Assembly: GCF_011046895.1 (NCBI RefSeq)
Contig: NZ_CP049250.1
Span: forward strand, 868,001 to 932,000
DNA: 64,000 nt
Reading direction: 5' to 3'
Source: Rhizobium rhizoryzae
Lineage (GTDB): Bacteria; Pseudomonadota; Alphaproteobacteria; Rhizobiales; Rhizobiaceae
The notes under the pieces are model-generated. The model was not told where the DNA came from, ran no database searches, and saw only the letters and a list, made by a program, of their open reading frames with translations. Both the position numbers and the translations under genes were made by a program. The first letter of the stretch is position 1, and every line of letters starts with the position of its first letter. Below are positions 9,286 through 19,506 of this stretch, piece after piece.

Positions 9286-10038
9286 ATGGATCAAGTTTCA
9301 CCCCCTGTGACAGAGACGCCTCGTCGAGGCCCCAATTTGCCCTCCTGGACACTCACCGTGCTTGAAAGCTTCGACGTGACGCCAAAGATGCGGCGTATTG
9401 TGTTCAGCGTCGAAAACATAGACCGTTTCGAGTACAAACCTGGACAGGACATCGTCTTTTTCTTGAATGATCCGGCAGGCGGCCATGGACGCCGGCACTA
9501 TACCGTGCGCGCAGTTGACCGGGATGCCAACACCCTCTCTGTGGACTTCGTTCTGCACGGTAATTCCGTCGGTCCCAACTTTGCCCGAAGCGTAAAGCCG
9601 GGCGATCAGGTCGAGGTAAAGGGGCCGCGCGGACGGGTGGTTTTCAGGCCGGATGCCGATTGGCACCTGCTGACTGGCGATGAAACCTGCATTCCCGGCA
9701 TCCTGCACATTCTCGAGACATTGCCGACCGGCGCACGAGCGATGGCTTTCATCGAGATCGAGGATGATAGCTGGAAACAGGATTTCGAGACGCAAGGGGA
9801 AGTCACGATCGAGTGGATCGCACGCGGCAAGGCAGGCCCGAGCTCGGTGATGATCGATCGGTTGAGCACGCTTGCGCTGCCTGACGGACATGGGCAGGCT
9901 CTCATCATCGGCGAGACCAGCAATGTGCGGGCCCAGCGCCATTATCTCATCGAACGTGGCTTCAGCCGGGATCGGATCGCATCAGAAGGTTACTGGCGCC
10001 CCGGTCGCAACGGCGGTCACGATCACGTCGATGACTGA
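9286..10038 (+). CDS. Siderophore-interacting FAD-binding protein
   Basis: A 250-residue SIP/ViuB-family flavoprotein that reduces ferric siderophores to release iron in the cytosol. The FAD-binding segment shows RRHYTVRAV, followed by a beta-rich ferredoxin-reductase-like domain (VEVKGPRGRVVF) and the C-terminal SIP domain with LLTGDETCIPGI and the family end motif EGYWRPG. The start at 9286 (MDQVSPPV) is preferred for its AGGAA site and family length; the frame is open from 9235. No siderophore gene lies nearby. It converges on the MCP-like gene, with only 8 bases between stops. Confidence 0.85.
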   Translation: MDQVSPPVTETPRRGPNLPSWTLTVLESFDVTPKMRRIVFSVENIDRFEYKPGQDIVFFLNDPAGGHGRRHYTVRAVDRDANTLSVDFVLHGNSVGPNFARSVKPGDQVEVKGPRGRVVFRPDADWHLLTGDETCIPGILHILETLPTGARAMAFIEIEDDSWKQDFETQGEVTIEWIARGKAGPSSVMIDRLSTLALPDGHGQALIIGETSNVRAQRHYLIERGFSRDRIASEGYWRPGRNGGHDHVDD

Positions 10039-10046
10039 CTTTCAGG

Positions 10047-11771
10047 TCAAAACAGAGCGGCATCGAGATCATCATCCGAGAGGACGGTAAGCGGTGCCTG
10101 CTCCGGGACAGCGGTTCCAAGGATGGCAGCGTGAAGCTCTCGCTCGGCCGCCATTGTGTAGATCCGGTTGATCCTGGGACCAATGACATCGAGTGCAGGC
10201 TGAAGGCGCGTGACATCGACGGACTGGTGGGAACTGGTATGCAGTTCCTCTTCGCACCGATGGAGGATTTCACCCAGATCCGCACGAAAATCCAATCGCT
10301 GAAGAGCGGCATTCATTTCAGCAACTCCAGAAGCGCCTTCCTTCGCCAAATTGGAAAGATCACCCTCCATGGCCTGGCCGACCGAGCGGATGCTTTCCAG
10401 CGCGCGCCGCAGACGATCATCAAGGCAATCCTGTGGAGCATCTTCTGGCGTATCGGTCAAAAGGCCTTTTGCCGCTCCTTCAAGCAACTTCAATTGCTCG
10501 AGGATCTGCTCAGCCGCTTCATCCAGATGACCTGCGAAGATGCGTAATTCCGCCGTGACAACGTTGATGGCCTTGCCTTCCTCGCCAATCTTGCCGCAAC
10601 GCAGGTTCGTATTGAGGGCCATATAGTGGATGTCGCCGCGAACGACACGAACGATCCCGATGTCTTTCAGGAGAACTTCCACTGTCGCCAGGGTGCGCCT
10701 CGTCATCCGGGAAGCCTCGTCAGCGACCGCCTCGATTTCGGTAACGGCTGAACGCGCCTGTCCAATGCCGGTTTCGAGATCGCGTAACGATCCGTTCGAG
10801 GGCTCGTCACCCTCGCCGACCATTTCACGCTGGATTGTCGTGATCTGGCCAAGTTCATGACGGAAGCTCGCGATTGTCTCGACGATTCTCGCCGTATCGC
10901 GCTCAAAATCCTGGCGCGTCTGATGCAATTGTTCAGCGACGAGTTGGCGAACGATGGCTCTGAGCGCCTCATGATCGTCACGGCTCAGCGATGCCGCTTC
11001 CGCGGATAGAAGATAATCCTCCAGTATCGAGAATGAGGTCTGGCAGTGTTCGACACGTTGGCGAGTGATATCACCCACCTGCATGGCGGAAAGGGTGGAA
11101 GCCAACTTGTTCTGGATGCCCCTTGCAATACCCTTTACCTGCTCGGCACGCTGGTTGAGTTCGTGGCGGTGCGCGCTGATCTGATCGATGCCGCGCCCCA
11201 GGCCAGACACGATCGTCGGAATCGTCTGGCTATATCGGTCCAGTGTCGCGGAGCCCTTGCTCATGACAGGACCAAGTCCTGATCCGAGTTCGCCGAGCTT
11301 TTGCGACAGGCCATTGACCTGCTCGCTGCCTTCCTGGATGCGTTCGAGGATCTCTTCCGCAAATCCTGCGAAATCCGGGATACCGGCCCCTGTGATCTTG
11401 GCTGTTACGGCAAAGGTTCGAAGATAACGCAGTGTTTCCTGCATCCGGCTGATGTGAGGACGCAAAGAGCGTTCTGCCTCGGCAATTTCTCGAAATCCGA
11501 TCTGCCGCTTCGCCTCGCCTTCCGTGAGGCTGGAAAGCCTGGCAACGGTGGCTTTCAGTTCGCCCATGGTGGCGTTGGCAGTTCCTTCGTCCAGCGAGCC
11601 GGTCAGGGCATCGAGAGAAGAGATCATCTTGTTCAAGATATCGAGAATAGACAGAAGTACAGCGCCACCGTCCAGAAAGCGTTGCTCGATGCGCGTACGC
11701 GCTTCCTCCAGCCGATCCGCATAAGATGAGGCATCGCGCGGAAAGCTCATCTCTTTTCTGGTTGCTGCCAT
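10047..11771 (-). CDS. Cytosolic MCP-like coiled-coil protein
   Basis: A 574-residue, mostly helical protein with no membrane segment, no HAMP domain and no ligand domain. One stretch, MALNTNLRCGKIGEEGKA plus INVVTAELRIFAGHLDEAA, aligns with the chemoreceptor hairpin tip ([33 protein letters not shown] in the receptors nearby) but has lost most tip residues. It diverges from the chemosensory operon, so it probably acts in or on that array as an adaptor, decoy or soluble receptor; this is inference. Starts at 11771 or 11750 are both possible and neither has a strong ribosome site. The C-terminus is acidic (LSDDDLDAALF). Confidence 0.65.
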   Translation of the reverse strand: MAATRKEMSFPRDASSYADRLEEARTRIEQRFLDGGAVLLSILDILNKMISSLDALTGSLDEGTANATMGELKATVARLSSLTEGEAKRQIGFREIAEAERSLRPHISRMQETLRYLRTFAVTAKITGAGIPDFAGFAEEILERIQEGSEQVNGLSQKLGELGSGLGPVMSKGSATLDRYSQTIPTIVSGLGRGIDQISAHRHELNQRAEQVKGIARGIQNKLASTLSAMQVGDITRQRVEHCQTSFSILEDYLLSAEAASLSRDDHEALRAIVRQLVAEQLHQTRQDFERDTARIVETIASFRHELGQITTIQREMVGEGDEPSNGSLRDLETGIGQARSAVTEIEAVADEASRMTRRTLATVEVLLKDIGIVRVVRGDIHYMALNTNLRCGKIGEEGKAINVVTAELRIFAGHLDEAAEQILEQLKLLEGAAKGLLTDTPEDAPQDCLDDRLRRALESIRSVGQAMEGDLSNLAKEGASGVAEMNAALQRLDFRADLGEILHRCEEELHTSSHQSVDVTRLQPALDVIGPRINRIYTMAAERELHAAILGTAVPEQAPLTVLSDDDLDAALF

Positions 11772-12071
11772 TACCACGCCGTCAATCTCCGGTTTTAGGC
11801 AGAATTGCCCCGTTCCAGCACTGCGCATCGAGTTCCGAATCGCTTTACTCGACTTGTGCGTGAATTAGTTGACCTGCCGGGCGTTAAAGACTTGCCAATA
11901 GGACTCACGATTTCTGCAGCTTGGTTAATTTTCCTGACGCTGAAGTGCGCAATTCTGAAGGCACCGGAAATTACTAGGCAAGAAGTGATGCTCGACTATT
12001 AGTAACTTGTTAAGCATCCGGCACCACATTACCCAAAGTTGAATCACCGTTTAGCGACAGGTTAATTCGCG
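11772..12071. other. Divergent promoter region of the chemosensory cluster
   Basis: This A+T-richer 300-base stretch separates the MCP-like gene (reverse) from the STAS gene (forward). It should hold both promoters. I see no clear operator or RNA structure. Confidence 0.4.
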
Positions 12072-12395
12072 ATGAGCAGCAATGAGACTGTGGCGGTCCT
12101 TTCCTGGGACGAAAGCCTTACGCTTCGCACCATATCTAACCATTGCGATGAGCTTCTATTAGCACTAACCCAGAAATCTGCGGTTGCTATAGATATAACT
12201 GATGACCAGCCTGTAGATCTCAGCCTCATCCAACTTATAGAGTCGGCGCGCATCTATGCCTCGACCTCCGGCAAGAAGCTCACACTGCTGAAGCCGGCGT
12301 CAGGTCATGTGCGTGACGTGCTTGAGCGAGGCGGTTTCCTGCAAAACATATCTCCGGAAGATTCCAACTTCTGGCTGCATGATGGAGTTAAGTAA
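12072..12395 (+). CDS. STAS-domain protein of the chemosensory operon
   Basis: A 107-residue single-domain protein of the STAS (anti-sigma factor antagonist-like) fold: a strand AVAIDITDDQPVD, then LSLIQLIESARIYASTSGKK, then TLLKPASGHVRDVLERGGF. The usual phosphorylatable Ser after Asp appears as D-L-S. It is first in the che operon, and its stop overlaps the cheY start (TAATG). Proteins of this kind recur beside cheY/cheA in alternative chemosensory systems; a role in output or adaptation is inferred. Confidence 0.8.
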   Translation: MSSNETVAVLSWDESLTLRTISNHCDELLLALTQKSAVAIDITDDQPVDLSLIQLIESARIYASTSGKKLTLLKPASGHVRDVLERGGFLQNISPEDSNFWLHDGVK

Positions 12396-12763
12396 TGACC
12401 GCCAAGATTCTGACTGTTGACGATTCTGCCAGTATCCGCCTTACCACACGCGTTGCGCTCACCAATGCGGGCTATGCCATCACGGAAGCCGTGGACGGTA
12501 TGGATGGATTAAGCAAAATGCGAAGCGGTCAATTCGATCTGATCGTGACAGACCTGAACATGCCGCAGATGGATGGCCTGACCATGATCCGCGAGCTTCG
12601 CAAGCTCCCTGCCTATATGGGGGTCCCGGTCATTTTTCTCACGACTGAATCCGACAACGAACTGAAGAGCCAAGCCAAGGCCGCCGGTGCGACAGGCTGG
12701 CTGACCAAGCCCTTTGACCCGGAAAGCCTGGTCAAGATTGTCAAGAAGGTTCTCGGCAGATGA
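12395..12763 (+). CDS. cheY: CheY-like single-domain response regulator
   Basis: A 122-residue receiver domain with acidic pocket D9/D10, phospho-acceptor D53 (VTDLNMPQMDG), T83/T84 and K105 (WLTKPF). It would take phosphate from the adjacent CheA and carry the signal to an output target. Its start overlaps the STAS stop by one base, and its end overlaps cheA by four. Whether the target is a flagellar motor or something else cannot be read from the window, which has no flagellar genes. Confidence 0.93.
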   Translation: MTAKILTVDDSASIRLTTRVALTNAGYAITEAVDGMDGLSKMRSGQFDLIVTDLNMPQMDGLTMIRELRKLPAYMGVPVIFLTTESDNELKSQAKAAGATGWLTKPFDPESLVKIVKKVLGR

Positions 12764-14775
12764 GTTTTCCCGATCCAATAGCGGTTTTCCGTACGGAAGC
12801 TGCGGAATTGCTTGAGCAGATCGAAACCGGTCTGCTGGATCTCAATCATGACCTGGCCAACAAGGACCAGGTCGACGCCGTCTTCCGTGGGCTGCACACG
12901 CTGAAGGGATCCGGCGCCATGTTCGGGTTCGAGGCGCTGGCGGCCTTCACCCATCACTGCGAAAGCGCCTTCGATCAGGTTCGCAAGGGTGTTGTTCCGG
13001 CCACGCACGACCTGGTCAGTGCCGTCCTCAATGCCACCGACCACATGCGCGCGCTCATAGAGGTTCCTGCCGGGGATCACGACGCGGCAAGCGAACATCT
13101 TCTATCCGCGCTGAGGCTGGCCGTTGAGCATGCTGGCAATCCTGACATGCAGGCGATCGCCAAGCCTGCGGCCGGCCCCGACCTGACCCATTACAGGCTT
13201 CACTTCAGCCTGCCTCGCAATGCGATGGTGAATGGCACAAATCCGCTTCCCTTGCTTGATGAGCTTCGTGAGCTCGGAGAGTGCACTATCGAAGTCGACA
13301 AACAGGAAATCCCGGCGCTCGACGATCTGAACCCGCGCGATCTCTACCTCTCCTGGACTGTCGATCTGAAAACCACACAGCCACGCTCTGCTATCGACGA
13401 CGTCTTCATTTTCGTCATGGATGAAATGCAGCTCAGCCTCGAAATTGTAGGCGAGCGTCGGAAGACTATCGCTGCGCCGATCGAACAGGCACAGCCACCA
13501 CAGACCAAGGAAATCGAGATCGCCAGCGCCCCTGCCCGTCAGGACAGTGCGGTGCCTGCGAAATCTGCTCCGCAGCAACAGGACGCGAAGCAGGCAAAAT
13601 CGAACGAGAACGTGCGTGTCCCGGCGGAGCGACTTGACGAGTTGATGGACCGGGTCGGCGAACTGGTTATTGCACAGTCTCGCCTTAGCCAGTTGGCTGG
13701 CTCCAGCGGCGACCTGCAACTGCGCGCCGTGTCGGAGGACGTCGAGCGGCTTTCCGGCGAATTGCGTGACACGATGATGGTCCTGCGCATGGTTCCGGTT
13801 GCGCATCTCTTCAGTCGCTTCCGCCGTCTGGTCCATGATCTTGCCATCGAGACCGGCAAGACCATTGAACTGATCACCGAAGGCGAGACGACCGAGGTGG
13901 ACAAGAGCGTCGTCGAACGTCTCGCGGACCCTCTGGTTCATCTTGTTCGAAACTCCTGCGACCATGGGCTGGAAACGCCGGAAGAACGCAGAGCCGCCGG
14001 AAAGGACCCTGTCGGTCACATTTACCTCTCCGCGCGCCAGGCGGCGGGCGAAGTCATCATCACCATCAAGGATGATGGGCGCGGCATCAATCGCGAGCGT
14101 GTGCGAGCCAAGGCGGAAGCGTCCGGGATCATCGCTCCCAACGCGGTCTTGGCAGATCAGGATCTTCTACAGCTCATCTTCCAACCGGGCTTCTCGACAG
14201 CACAGCAGGTGACAAACTTGTCCGGCCGTGGTGTCGGCATGGACGTGGTCAAGCGGACGATTGACGCTCTGCGTGGCTCGATCGACGTGATGAGCCACAA
14301 CGGCACCGGATCGGAAATCTCGCTCGCCATTCCGCTGACGCTTGCAATCATCGATGGGCTATTGGTGCGGGTTGGCGCCGGTCGCTACGTGATACCGCTC
14401 TCCGCCGTGGAGGAATGCCTGGAACTTTCGCCGGAAGAGGACATGCGTTCTCGCGGACGCAGCTTCATCTCGCTGCGCGACAGCCTGGTTCCCTTCATCC
14501 GCCTGCGGGATCTCTTCCATACGAACACGACGCCAGATCCCTTCCAGAAGGTCGTGGTGATCTCGACCGGCTCGGAACGTGTCGGTCTCGTGGTGGACCA
14601 GATCATCGGCGACCACCAGACCGTGATCAAAAGCATGTCCAAACTGCACCATGACGTCGCGACCTTCTCCGGTGCAACCATCCTTGGCGATGGCGGGGTC
14701 GCCCTTATCCTCGACGTCGGCCATCTGGTCGCGGCGGGGCAGCATCAGGAGGCGCAATTGCGCGCAGCAGGATGA
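12760..14775 (+). CDS. cheA: Chemotaxis histidine kinase CheA
   Basis: A 671-residue kinase. Domains in order: HPt (about 1-105, phosphorylated H46 in LHTLKGSG), a P2-like region (about 140-235), a Gln/Ala-rich linker (240-283), dimerisation (284-350), ATPase (about 351-527; N box around LVRNSCDHGLE at 395-405, G1 DDGRGI at 438-443, G2 GRGVGMD at 489-495) and a CheW-like P5 domain (530-660). All catalytic boxes are intact. It overlaps cheY and cheW by four bases each, showing translational coupling. Confidence 0.96.
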   Translation: MSFPDPIAVFRTEAAELLEQIETGLLDLNHDLANKDQVDAVFRGLHTLKGSGAMFGFEALAAFTHHCESAFDQVRKGVVPATHDLVSAVLNATDHMRALIEVPAGDHDAASEHLLSALRLAVEHAGNPDMQAIAKPAAGPDLTHYRLHFSLPRNAMVNGTNPLPLLDELRELGECTIEVDKQEIPALDDLNPRDLYLSWTVDLKTTQPRSAIDDVFIFVMDEMQLSLEIVGERRKTIAAPIEQAQPPQTKEIEIASAPARQDSAVPAKSAPQQQDAKQAKSNENVRVPAERLDELMDRVGELVIAQSRLSQLAGSSGDLQLRAVSEDVERLSGELRDTMMVLRMVPVAHLFSRFRRLVHDLAIETGKTIELITEGETTEVDKSVVERLADPLVHLVRNSCDHGLETPEERRAAGKDPVGHIYLSARQAAGEVIITIKDDGRGINRERVRAKAEASGIIAPNAVLADQDLLQLIFQPGFSTAQQVTNLSGRGVGMDVVKRTIDALRGSIDVMSHNGTGSEISLAIPLTLAIIDGLLVRVGAGRYVIPLSAVEECLELSPEEDMRSRGRSFISLRDSLVPFIRLRDLFHTNTTPDPFQKVVVISTGSERVGLVVDQIIGDHQTVIKSMSKLHHDVATFSGATILGDGGVALILDVGHLVAAGQHQEAQLRAAG

Positions 14776-15287
14776 GCGAACCGGCACGAAAACTTCCCGA
14801 AAGCCTCTGGGGAAATGCAGAAGAACTGGAGGTTCTGACCTTCGATATCGCTGGCGAAATGTTCGCCCTGGAAGCGATCAAGGTTCAGGAAATACTCGAT
14901 CTTGTACCAGAAACCAGTGTGCCTGGCGCCAAGGCCTTCGTTGCGAGCGTCATCAACTTTCGCGGAAAGGTCATCCCGCTTGCAGATATCCGCCTGGCCT
15001 TCGGCATGGAGGCCACACGCACAACGATCGATAGCAGGATCATCGTCATCCAGCTCGAGATAGAAGGGGAGCCGACCTTGGTCGGCATCCGTACGGATAA
15101 GGTGAATGAAGTCACCACTCTGATGAAGTCCGCGGGTGAACCGCCTCCGAGCGTCGGCATGCGCTGGCGTCCTGACTTCATCGACTGCCTCGTCAGACGA
15201 GGTGGAGAATTCATCATAATCCCCAACCTTCACACCATTTTCTCGGCTCAGGGTGACCGCCTCGGCGGAAGCTCGTCGCAAGCCTGA
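14772..15287 (+). CDS. cheW: CheW coupling protein (first copy)
   Basis: A 171-residue CheW that links receptors to CheA. Visible family features are LTFDIAGEMFALEAIKVQEIL, VASVINFRGKVIPLADI and the C-terminal LVRRGGEFIIIPNL. It overlaps the end of cheA by four bases. The second CheW at 19006 is diverged, so the two may serve different receptors. Confidence 0.93.
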   Translation: MSEPARKLPESLWGNAEELEVLTFDIAGEMFALEAIKVQEILDLVPETSVPGAKAFVASVINFRGKVIPLADIRLAFGMEATRTTIDSRIIVIQLEIEGEPTLVGIRTDKVNEVTTLMKSAGEPPPSVGMRWRPDFIDCLVRRGGEFIIIPNLHTIFSAQGDRLGGSSSQA

Positions 15288-15305
15288 GCCAAAAGGAAGA
15301 CCGAC

Positions 15306-16991
15306 ATGCGGATAACCATAAAGTTAAAATTGACAGTTGCATTCGCTCTGATCGTTTTGATGTCTGCGGCGATGGCAGTCCTCTCCATTAACAATCTCTC
15401 CACGCTCAATTCGGCAATTACAGACATCGTCAAGGGACCGGCCGAGAACCTGGCCGATTCCGGCGCGCTGGGCAAAGCGGTGCTGAACAGCATTCGGTTC
15501 GAGAAAAACGCGATCCTCAACACCGATGCCAAGCGTATCCCGTCATTTGTTGAGGGCGCCAAGAATGCGCGCGCCGAGGTCCGCAAGAACCTCGCCACGC
15601 TTGAGGAAAGCAAAAATAAGGATCTGCAGAAGCAATTGCAGGATTTCCGAGCAACATTCGAAGGCTTTGAACGTCTGCAGGATAGTATTCTGGCACTAGC
15701 GACCGAAAACACCGACGAATCTAATCGTAAGGCTGGTGAGCTTTCGATGGGTGAAGGCGCACAAATGGTTGGCAGGCTGTTGCAAGCTGTTGAAGCCGTG
15801 AACAAAGCGGTTGCGGATGAACTGGTCCAGATCGATGAGGAAACAAATCAGCTCTACGCTCAATCACGCACGACCCTGATTGCTGGAACAGCAGCATTGC
15901 TGATCTTCTCCTGCGCGGTTGGCATTTTCGTTGCGGTCGGTATCAATCGCGGTCTGCGCAACGCCGTTGGGGCTGTGCAGGGAGTTTCCGAAGGTGATCT
16001 GACCAAGCTTGCAAATGTGACGACCCGCGATGAGATCGGCGATCTTCTCGGCTACGTGAATACGATGATCGAGCGCCTCCGGAGCGTCGTGGGCGACGCG
16101 CTCTCTGCCTCCGATAACGTCTCCAGCGGTAGCCAGGAACTTTCTGCCAGTTCGGAACAGCTGAGCCAGGGCGCGACTGAGCAGGCTTCTGCTGCCGAGC
16201 AGGCCTCCGCCTCAATGGAAGAGATGGCCGCCAACATCAAGCAGAATGCCGACAACGCCGCCCAGACGGAAAAGATCGCCCGCCAGTCCTCGCGCGATGC
16301 AGAAGCGTCCGGCCAGGCCGTAAACAAGGCGGTCGGTGCGATGCGCACGATTGCGGAAAAGATCTCCATCGTTCAGGAAATCGCCCGACAGACAGACCTG
16401 CTTGCCCTGAACGCTGCCGTCGAAGCCGCACGTGCCGGGGAACATGGCAAGGGCTTTGCCGTCGTCGCCTCCGAAGTACGCAAGCTCGCAGAACGCTCGC
16501 AGGCTGCGGCGGCTGAAATCTCCGCCCTCTCCGGTGACACCGTGCAGGTTGCGACGGAAGCAGGCGAGATGTTGAACCGGCTGGTACCAGACATCCAGAA
16601 GACGGCGGAACTTGTTTCCGAAATCTCTGCCGCTTGCCGTGAACAGGATATCGGTGCAAGCCAGATCAACGACGCGATCCAGCAGTTGGACAAGGTGACA
16701 CAGCAGAACGCAGGGGCATCGGAAGAGATGTCGGCGACCTCGGAAGAGCTCGCCGCACAGGCCGAGGAGTTGCAGGCCTCCATCGCCTTCTTCCGGGTCG
16801 AGGCTTCCGGTGGGCACCGGACAGCTCCCGTATCGTCGGCGAGTGCCAAGACAAAACGTGCCCCCCCCAAAGCCGCGCCGCAACGTCGCCCTGACAACAG
16901 CGTGGCTGGTCAGCAGTCCCGCGTCAAAGGGTTCGCGCTGGATATGGGCGGACCCGATGATGAAGACGCACACTTTCGTCAGAGCGCCTAG
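15306..16991 (+). CDS. Methyl-accepting chemotaxis protein (first copy)
   Basis: A 561-residue transmembrane receptor. TM1 is near residues 8-28. A helical periplasmic domain of the four-helix-bundle type (about 30-185) follows, then TM2 (about 190-212), HAMP (to about 265) and a cytoplasmic signalling domain with the canonical tip ([20 protein letters not shown]). The C-terminus has a linker ending in [17 protein letters not shown], shared with the next receptor. No CheR-tethering NWETF-type pentapeptide is present. The ligand is unknown. AGGAAG precedes the ATG. Confidence 0.93.
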   Translation: MRITIKLKLTVAFALIVLMSAAMAVLSINNLSTLNSAITDIVKGPAENLADSGALGKAVLNSIRFEKNAILNTDAKRIPSFVEGAKNARAEVRKNLATLEESKNKDLQKQLQDFRATFEGFERLQDSILALATENTDESNRKAGELSMGEGAQMVGRLLQAVEAVNKAVADELVQIDEETNQLYAQSRTTLIAGTAALLIFSCAVGIFVAVGINRGLRNAVGAVQGVSEGDLTKLANVTTRDEIGDLLGYVNTMIERLRSVVGDALSASDNVSSGSQELSASSEQLSQGATEQASAAEQASASMEEMAANIKQNADNAAQTEKIARQSSRDAEASGQAVNKAVGAMRTIAEKISIVQEIARQTDLLALNAAVEAARAGEHGKGFAVVASEVRKLAERSQAAAAEISALSGDTVQVATEAGEMLNRLVPDIQKTAELVSEISAACREQDIGASQINDAIQQLDKVTQQNAGASEEMSATSEELAAQAEELQASIAFFRVEASGGHRTAPVSSASAKTKRAPPKAAPQRRPDNSVAGQQSRVKGFALDMGGPDDEDAHFRQSA

Positions 16992-17075
16992 GCGCTCTGA
17001 CTTCCAAACCTACATCTCGCCCGTTCTGGGGAACCGGGTCGTTTAAGCTTTCTTCGCTCACGGGGATTCAGTGTG

Positions 17076-19004
17076 ATGCGCCTGACTATCAAGACAAAAC
17101 TGACGGCTACATTTGCCTTTCTATTGGGTTTGATGTTGATCACGGGCGGATATGGTCTCTACGCCCTTGATGACTCCGCAAAGACACTCCATCACGTCCT
17201 CCAGGGGCCGGTGGCGCGTCAGGCCAATGCGCTGACCATGTCAAAAGATCAGGCTCAGATCGCGCGTGCGCAATTGAGCCTGATCGAAGCTCAGACGGCA
17301 GCTGAAACGTCTCGCTTGATCGCAGAAAGTGACGCAAGTCGTAAAGCACTCATCGAATCAGCCCAGTGGGCGGCCGATGCTGCGGAAACCGAGGCCGGCA
17401 AGAAGGCCTATGCGGACATCGTAAAACTGGCGGGGGACATCGGCAGGATCGATGACCAGATTCGGGCGCATATTCGGGCCGGTGATCGCCAGGCTGCCCT
17501 CGCTCTAATGCAAGGTCAGAGTTCTCCCCTCATGTCGCAGATCGAAACCCTGCTGCAAGGTCGGCTCGCGACCAACCGCAGTCAGATGCAGCAGGCGGAA
17601 GAGCATGCAATCGAAAGCAAGACGCTCGCTCTCACAATCGTAACATCCGGACTTATCATCGCCCTGCTCGTTGGTTCCGTAACCGCGTTCGTCATTCTTC
17701 GCGGAATTCGAGGCGGGCTGGCTGCAATACAATCTGCGGCCAGCGCGGTCGCTGTTGGAGACCTGAACCAGCAGATCCAGGTCAAGACCAATGATGAAGT
17801 CAAGGACGTCATCGACACCGTCAACCAGATGACTGCGAATCTGCGTCAGACAGCCTCCATTGCCGATCAGATCGCCGAAGGTGACATCAGTGTTACCGTG
17901 AAACGGCTGTCCGACAAAGACACGCTCGGCATCGCCATGGAGCGTATGGTGGGCTATCTGCATAGAACGGCAGCGATTGCCCAGGACATTGCAGAAGGCG
18001 ATCTGACGACTGATGTGCGCCGCAAGTCCGACGAGGACACTCTGGGAATCTCGTTGGAGAAGATGGTGGAGCGCCTTCGCACAATCGTGGGCGATGCACT
18101 GTCTGCATCAGACAACGTGTCCAGCGGCAGTCAGGAACTATCGGCTGGTTCGGAACAATTGAGCCAGGGCGCGACCGAGCAGGCCTCCGCTGCCGAGCAG
18201 GCCTCTGCCTCAATGGAAGAGATGGCCGCCAACATCAAGCAGAATGCCGACAATGCGGCTCAGACGGAGAAGATTGCCCGCCAGTCTTCGCGCGATGCTG
18301 AAGCGTCCGGCCAGGCCGTGAACAAGGCGGTCCTCGCGATGCGCACGATTGCCGAGAAAATTTCCATCGTACAGGAAATCGCACGGCAGACGGATCTGCT
18401 TGCCCTCAATGCCGCGGTCGAGGCTGCGCGTGCCGGGGAGCATGGCAAGGGCTTTGCCGTCGTCGCCTCCGAAGTACGCAAGCTCGCAGAACGCTCGCAG
18501 GCTGCAGCCGCCGAAATCTCCGCCCTCTCTGGCGCCACTGTCCAGGTTGCGACGGAAGCAGGTGAGATGCTGAACCGGCTCGTGCCAGATATCCAGAAGA
18601 CAGCGGAACTTGTTGCAGAAATCTCAGCCGCCTGCCGCGAACAAGATATTGGTGCAAGCCAGATCAACGAAGCGATCCAGCAACTCGACAAGGTCATTCA
18701 ACAAAATGCCGGGGCATCGGAAGAGATGTCGGCGACCTCGGAAGAACTCGCCGCACAGGCCGAGGAATTACAGGCGTCCATCGCCTTCTTCCGGGTCGAA
18801 CGCTCCGGTGGTTCTCGACCGGTCGTCGCGCCGCAGCAGGCAGCAAAGCCGAAGCCATCAGCCAAGCGTCCGGCCACCAAGACTGCCTCGTCGGCTCGCT
18901 CATCGGACAACAGCGTGGCGGGCCAACAATCCCGCGTGAAGGGCTTCGCGCTCGACATGGGTGGACCCGATGACGAGGATCACGACTTTCAGAGGATTGC
19001 CTGA
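17076..19004 (+). CDS. Methyl-accepting chemotaxis protein (second copy)
   Basis: A 642-residue receptor. TM1 spans about residues 10-30, the helical sensor domain about 30-180 and TM2 about 185-208. The HAMP region is extended, with two repeats each containing an AEGD step and an SDxDTLG motif. The signalling domain is nearly identical to that of the first receptor, and the C-terminus again contains [21 protein letters not shown] codon (17073) directly precedes this ATG, with GGGGA upstream, so either could start. The sensor domain differs from that of copy 1, suggesting a different signal feeding the same array. Confidence 0.93.
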   Translation: MRLTIKTKLTATFAFLLGLMLITGGYGLYALDDSAKTLHHVLQGPVARQANALTMSKDQAQIARAQLSLIEAQTAAETSRLIAESDASRKALIESAQWAADAAETEAGKKAYADIVKLAGDIGRIDDQIRAHIRAGDRQAALALMQGQSSPLMSQIETLLQGRLATNRSQMQQAEEHAIESKTLALTIVTSGLIIALLVGSVTAFVILRGIRGGLAAIQSAASAVAVGDLNQQIQVKTNDEVKDVIDTVNQMTANLRQTASIADQIAEGDISVTVKRLSDKDTLGIAMERMVGYLHRTAAIAQDIAEGDLTTDVRRKSDEDTLGISLEKMVERLRTIVGDALSASDNVSSGSQELSAGSEQLSQGATEQASAAEQASASMEEMAANIKQNADNAAQTEKIARQSSRDAEASGQAVNKAVLAMRTIAEKISIVQEIARQTDLLALNAAVEAARAGEHGKGFAVVASEVRKLAERSQAAAAEISALSGATVQVATEAGEMLNRLVPDIQKTAELVAEISAACREQDIGASQINEAIQQLDKVIQQNAGASEEMSATSEELAAQAEELQASIAFFRVERSGGSRPVVAPQQAAKPKPSAKRPATKTASSARSSDNSVAGQQSRVKGFALDMGGPDDEDHDFQRIA

Positions 19005-19005
19005 T

Positions 19006-19494
19006 ATGGCGCAGAAAACCGAAGCGCAGTTCGTAACCTTCAGTCTCGGCGAAGAAATCTTCGCCGTGCCTGTTGAAGTCGTCCGAGAAATCCTTGATCA
19101 CGAGGATGCGTTCAAAATCCCCCATGGCCCTGACTATCTTCTGGGGCTCCGGGACGTGCGAGGTCAGGGTGTGCCCGTCATCGACCTTCGCGTTCGGCTC
19201 GGGATGACACCAACCGTCAAGACGTCCCATACACGTATCCTGGTTCTGGATGTTCCCGTCGAGAATCGCGTTCTCGCCCTCGGGCTGGTCGCGGACCGTG
19301 TTTACGAAGTCGTGCCATTCCTGCGAGATCAGATCGAAGAAGCGCCTGATATCGGGATTCAGTGGCGCTCCGACTATATTTCCGGCGTCGTGCGCCGCAA
19401 TGGCGGCTTCGTCGTCATCATCGATCTTGCCCGGTTGTTCTCCGATAGCGGCAGCGCACTGGCGACTGCCACGCGCATGCAGCACGTAGCGTAA
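19006..19494 (+). CDS. cheW: CheW coupling protein (second copy)
   Basis: A 162-residue CheW: FVTFSLGEEIFAVPVEVVREIL, LLGLRDVRGQGVPVIDLRVRLG and GVVRRNGGFVVIIDLARL. The start at 19006 lies one base after the receptor stop, with AGAGGA 9 bases upstream; the frame is open from 18961, but that part overlaps the receptor gene. It is distinct in sequence from the first CheW. Confidence 0.93.
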   Translation: MAQKTEAQFVTFSLGEEIFAVPVEVVREILDHEDAFKIPHGPDYLLGLRDVRGQGVPVIDLRVRLGMTPTVKTSHTRILVLDVPVENRVLALGLVADRVYEVVPFLRDQIEEAPDIGIQWRSDYISGVVRRNGGFVVIIDLARLFSDSGSALATATRMQHVA

Positions 19495-19506
19495 CGGAGT
19501 TCTTAC

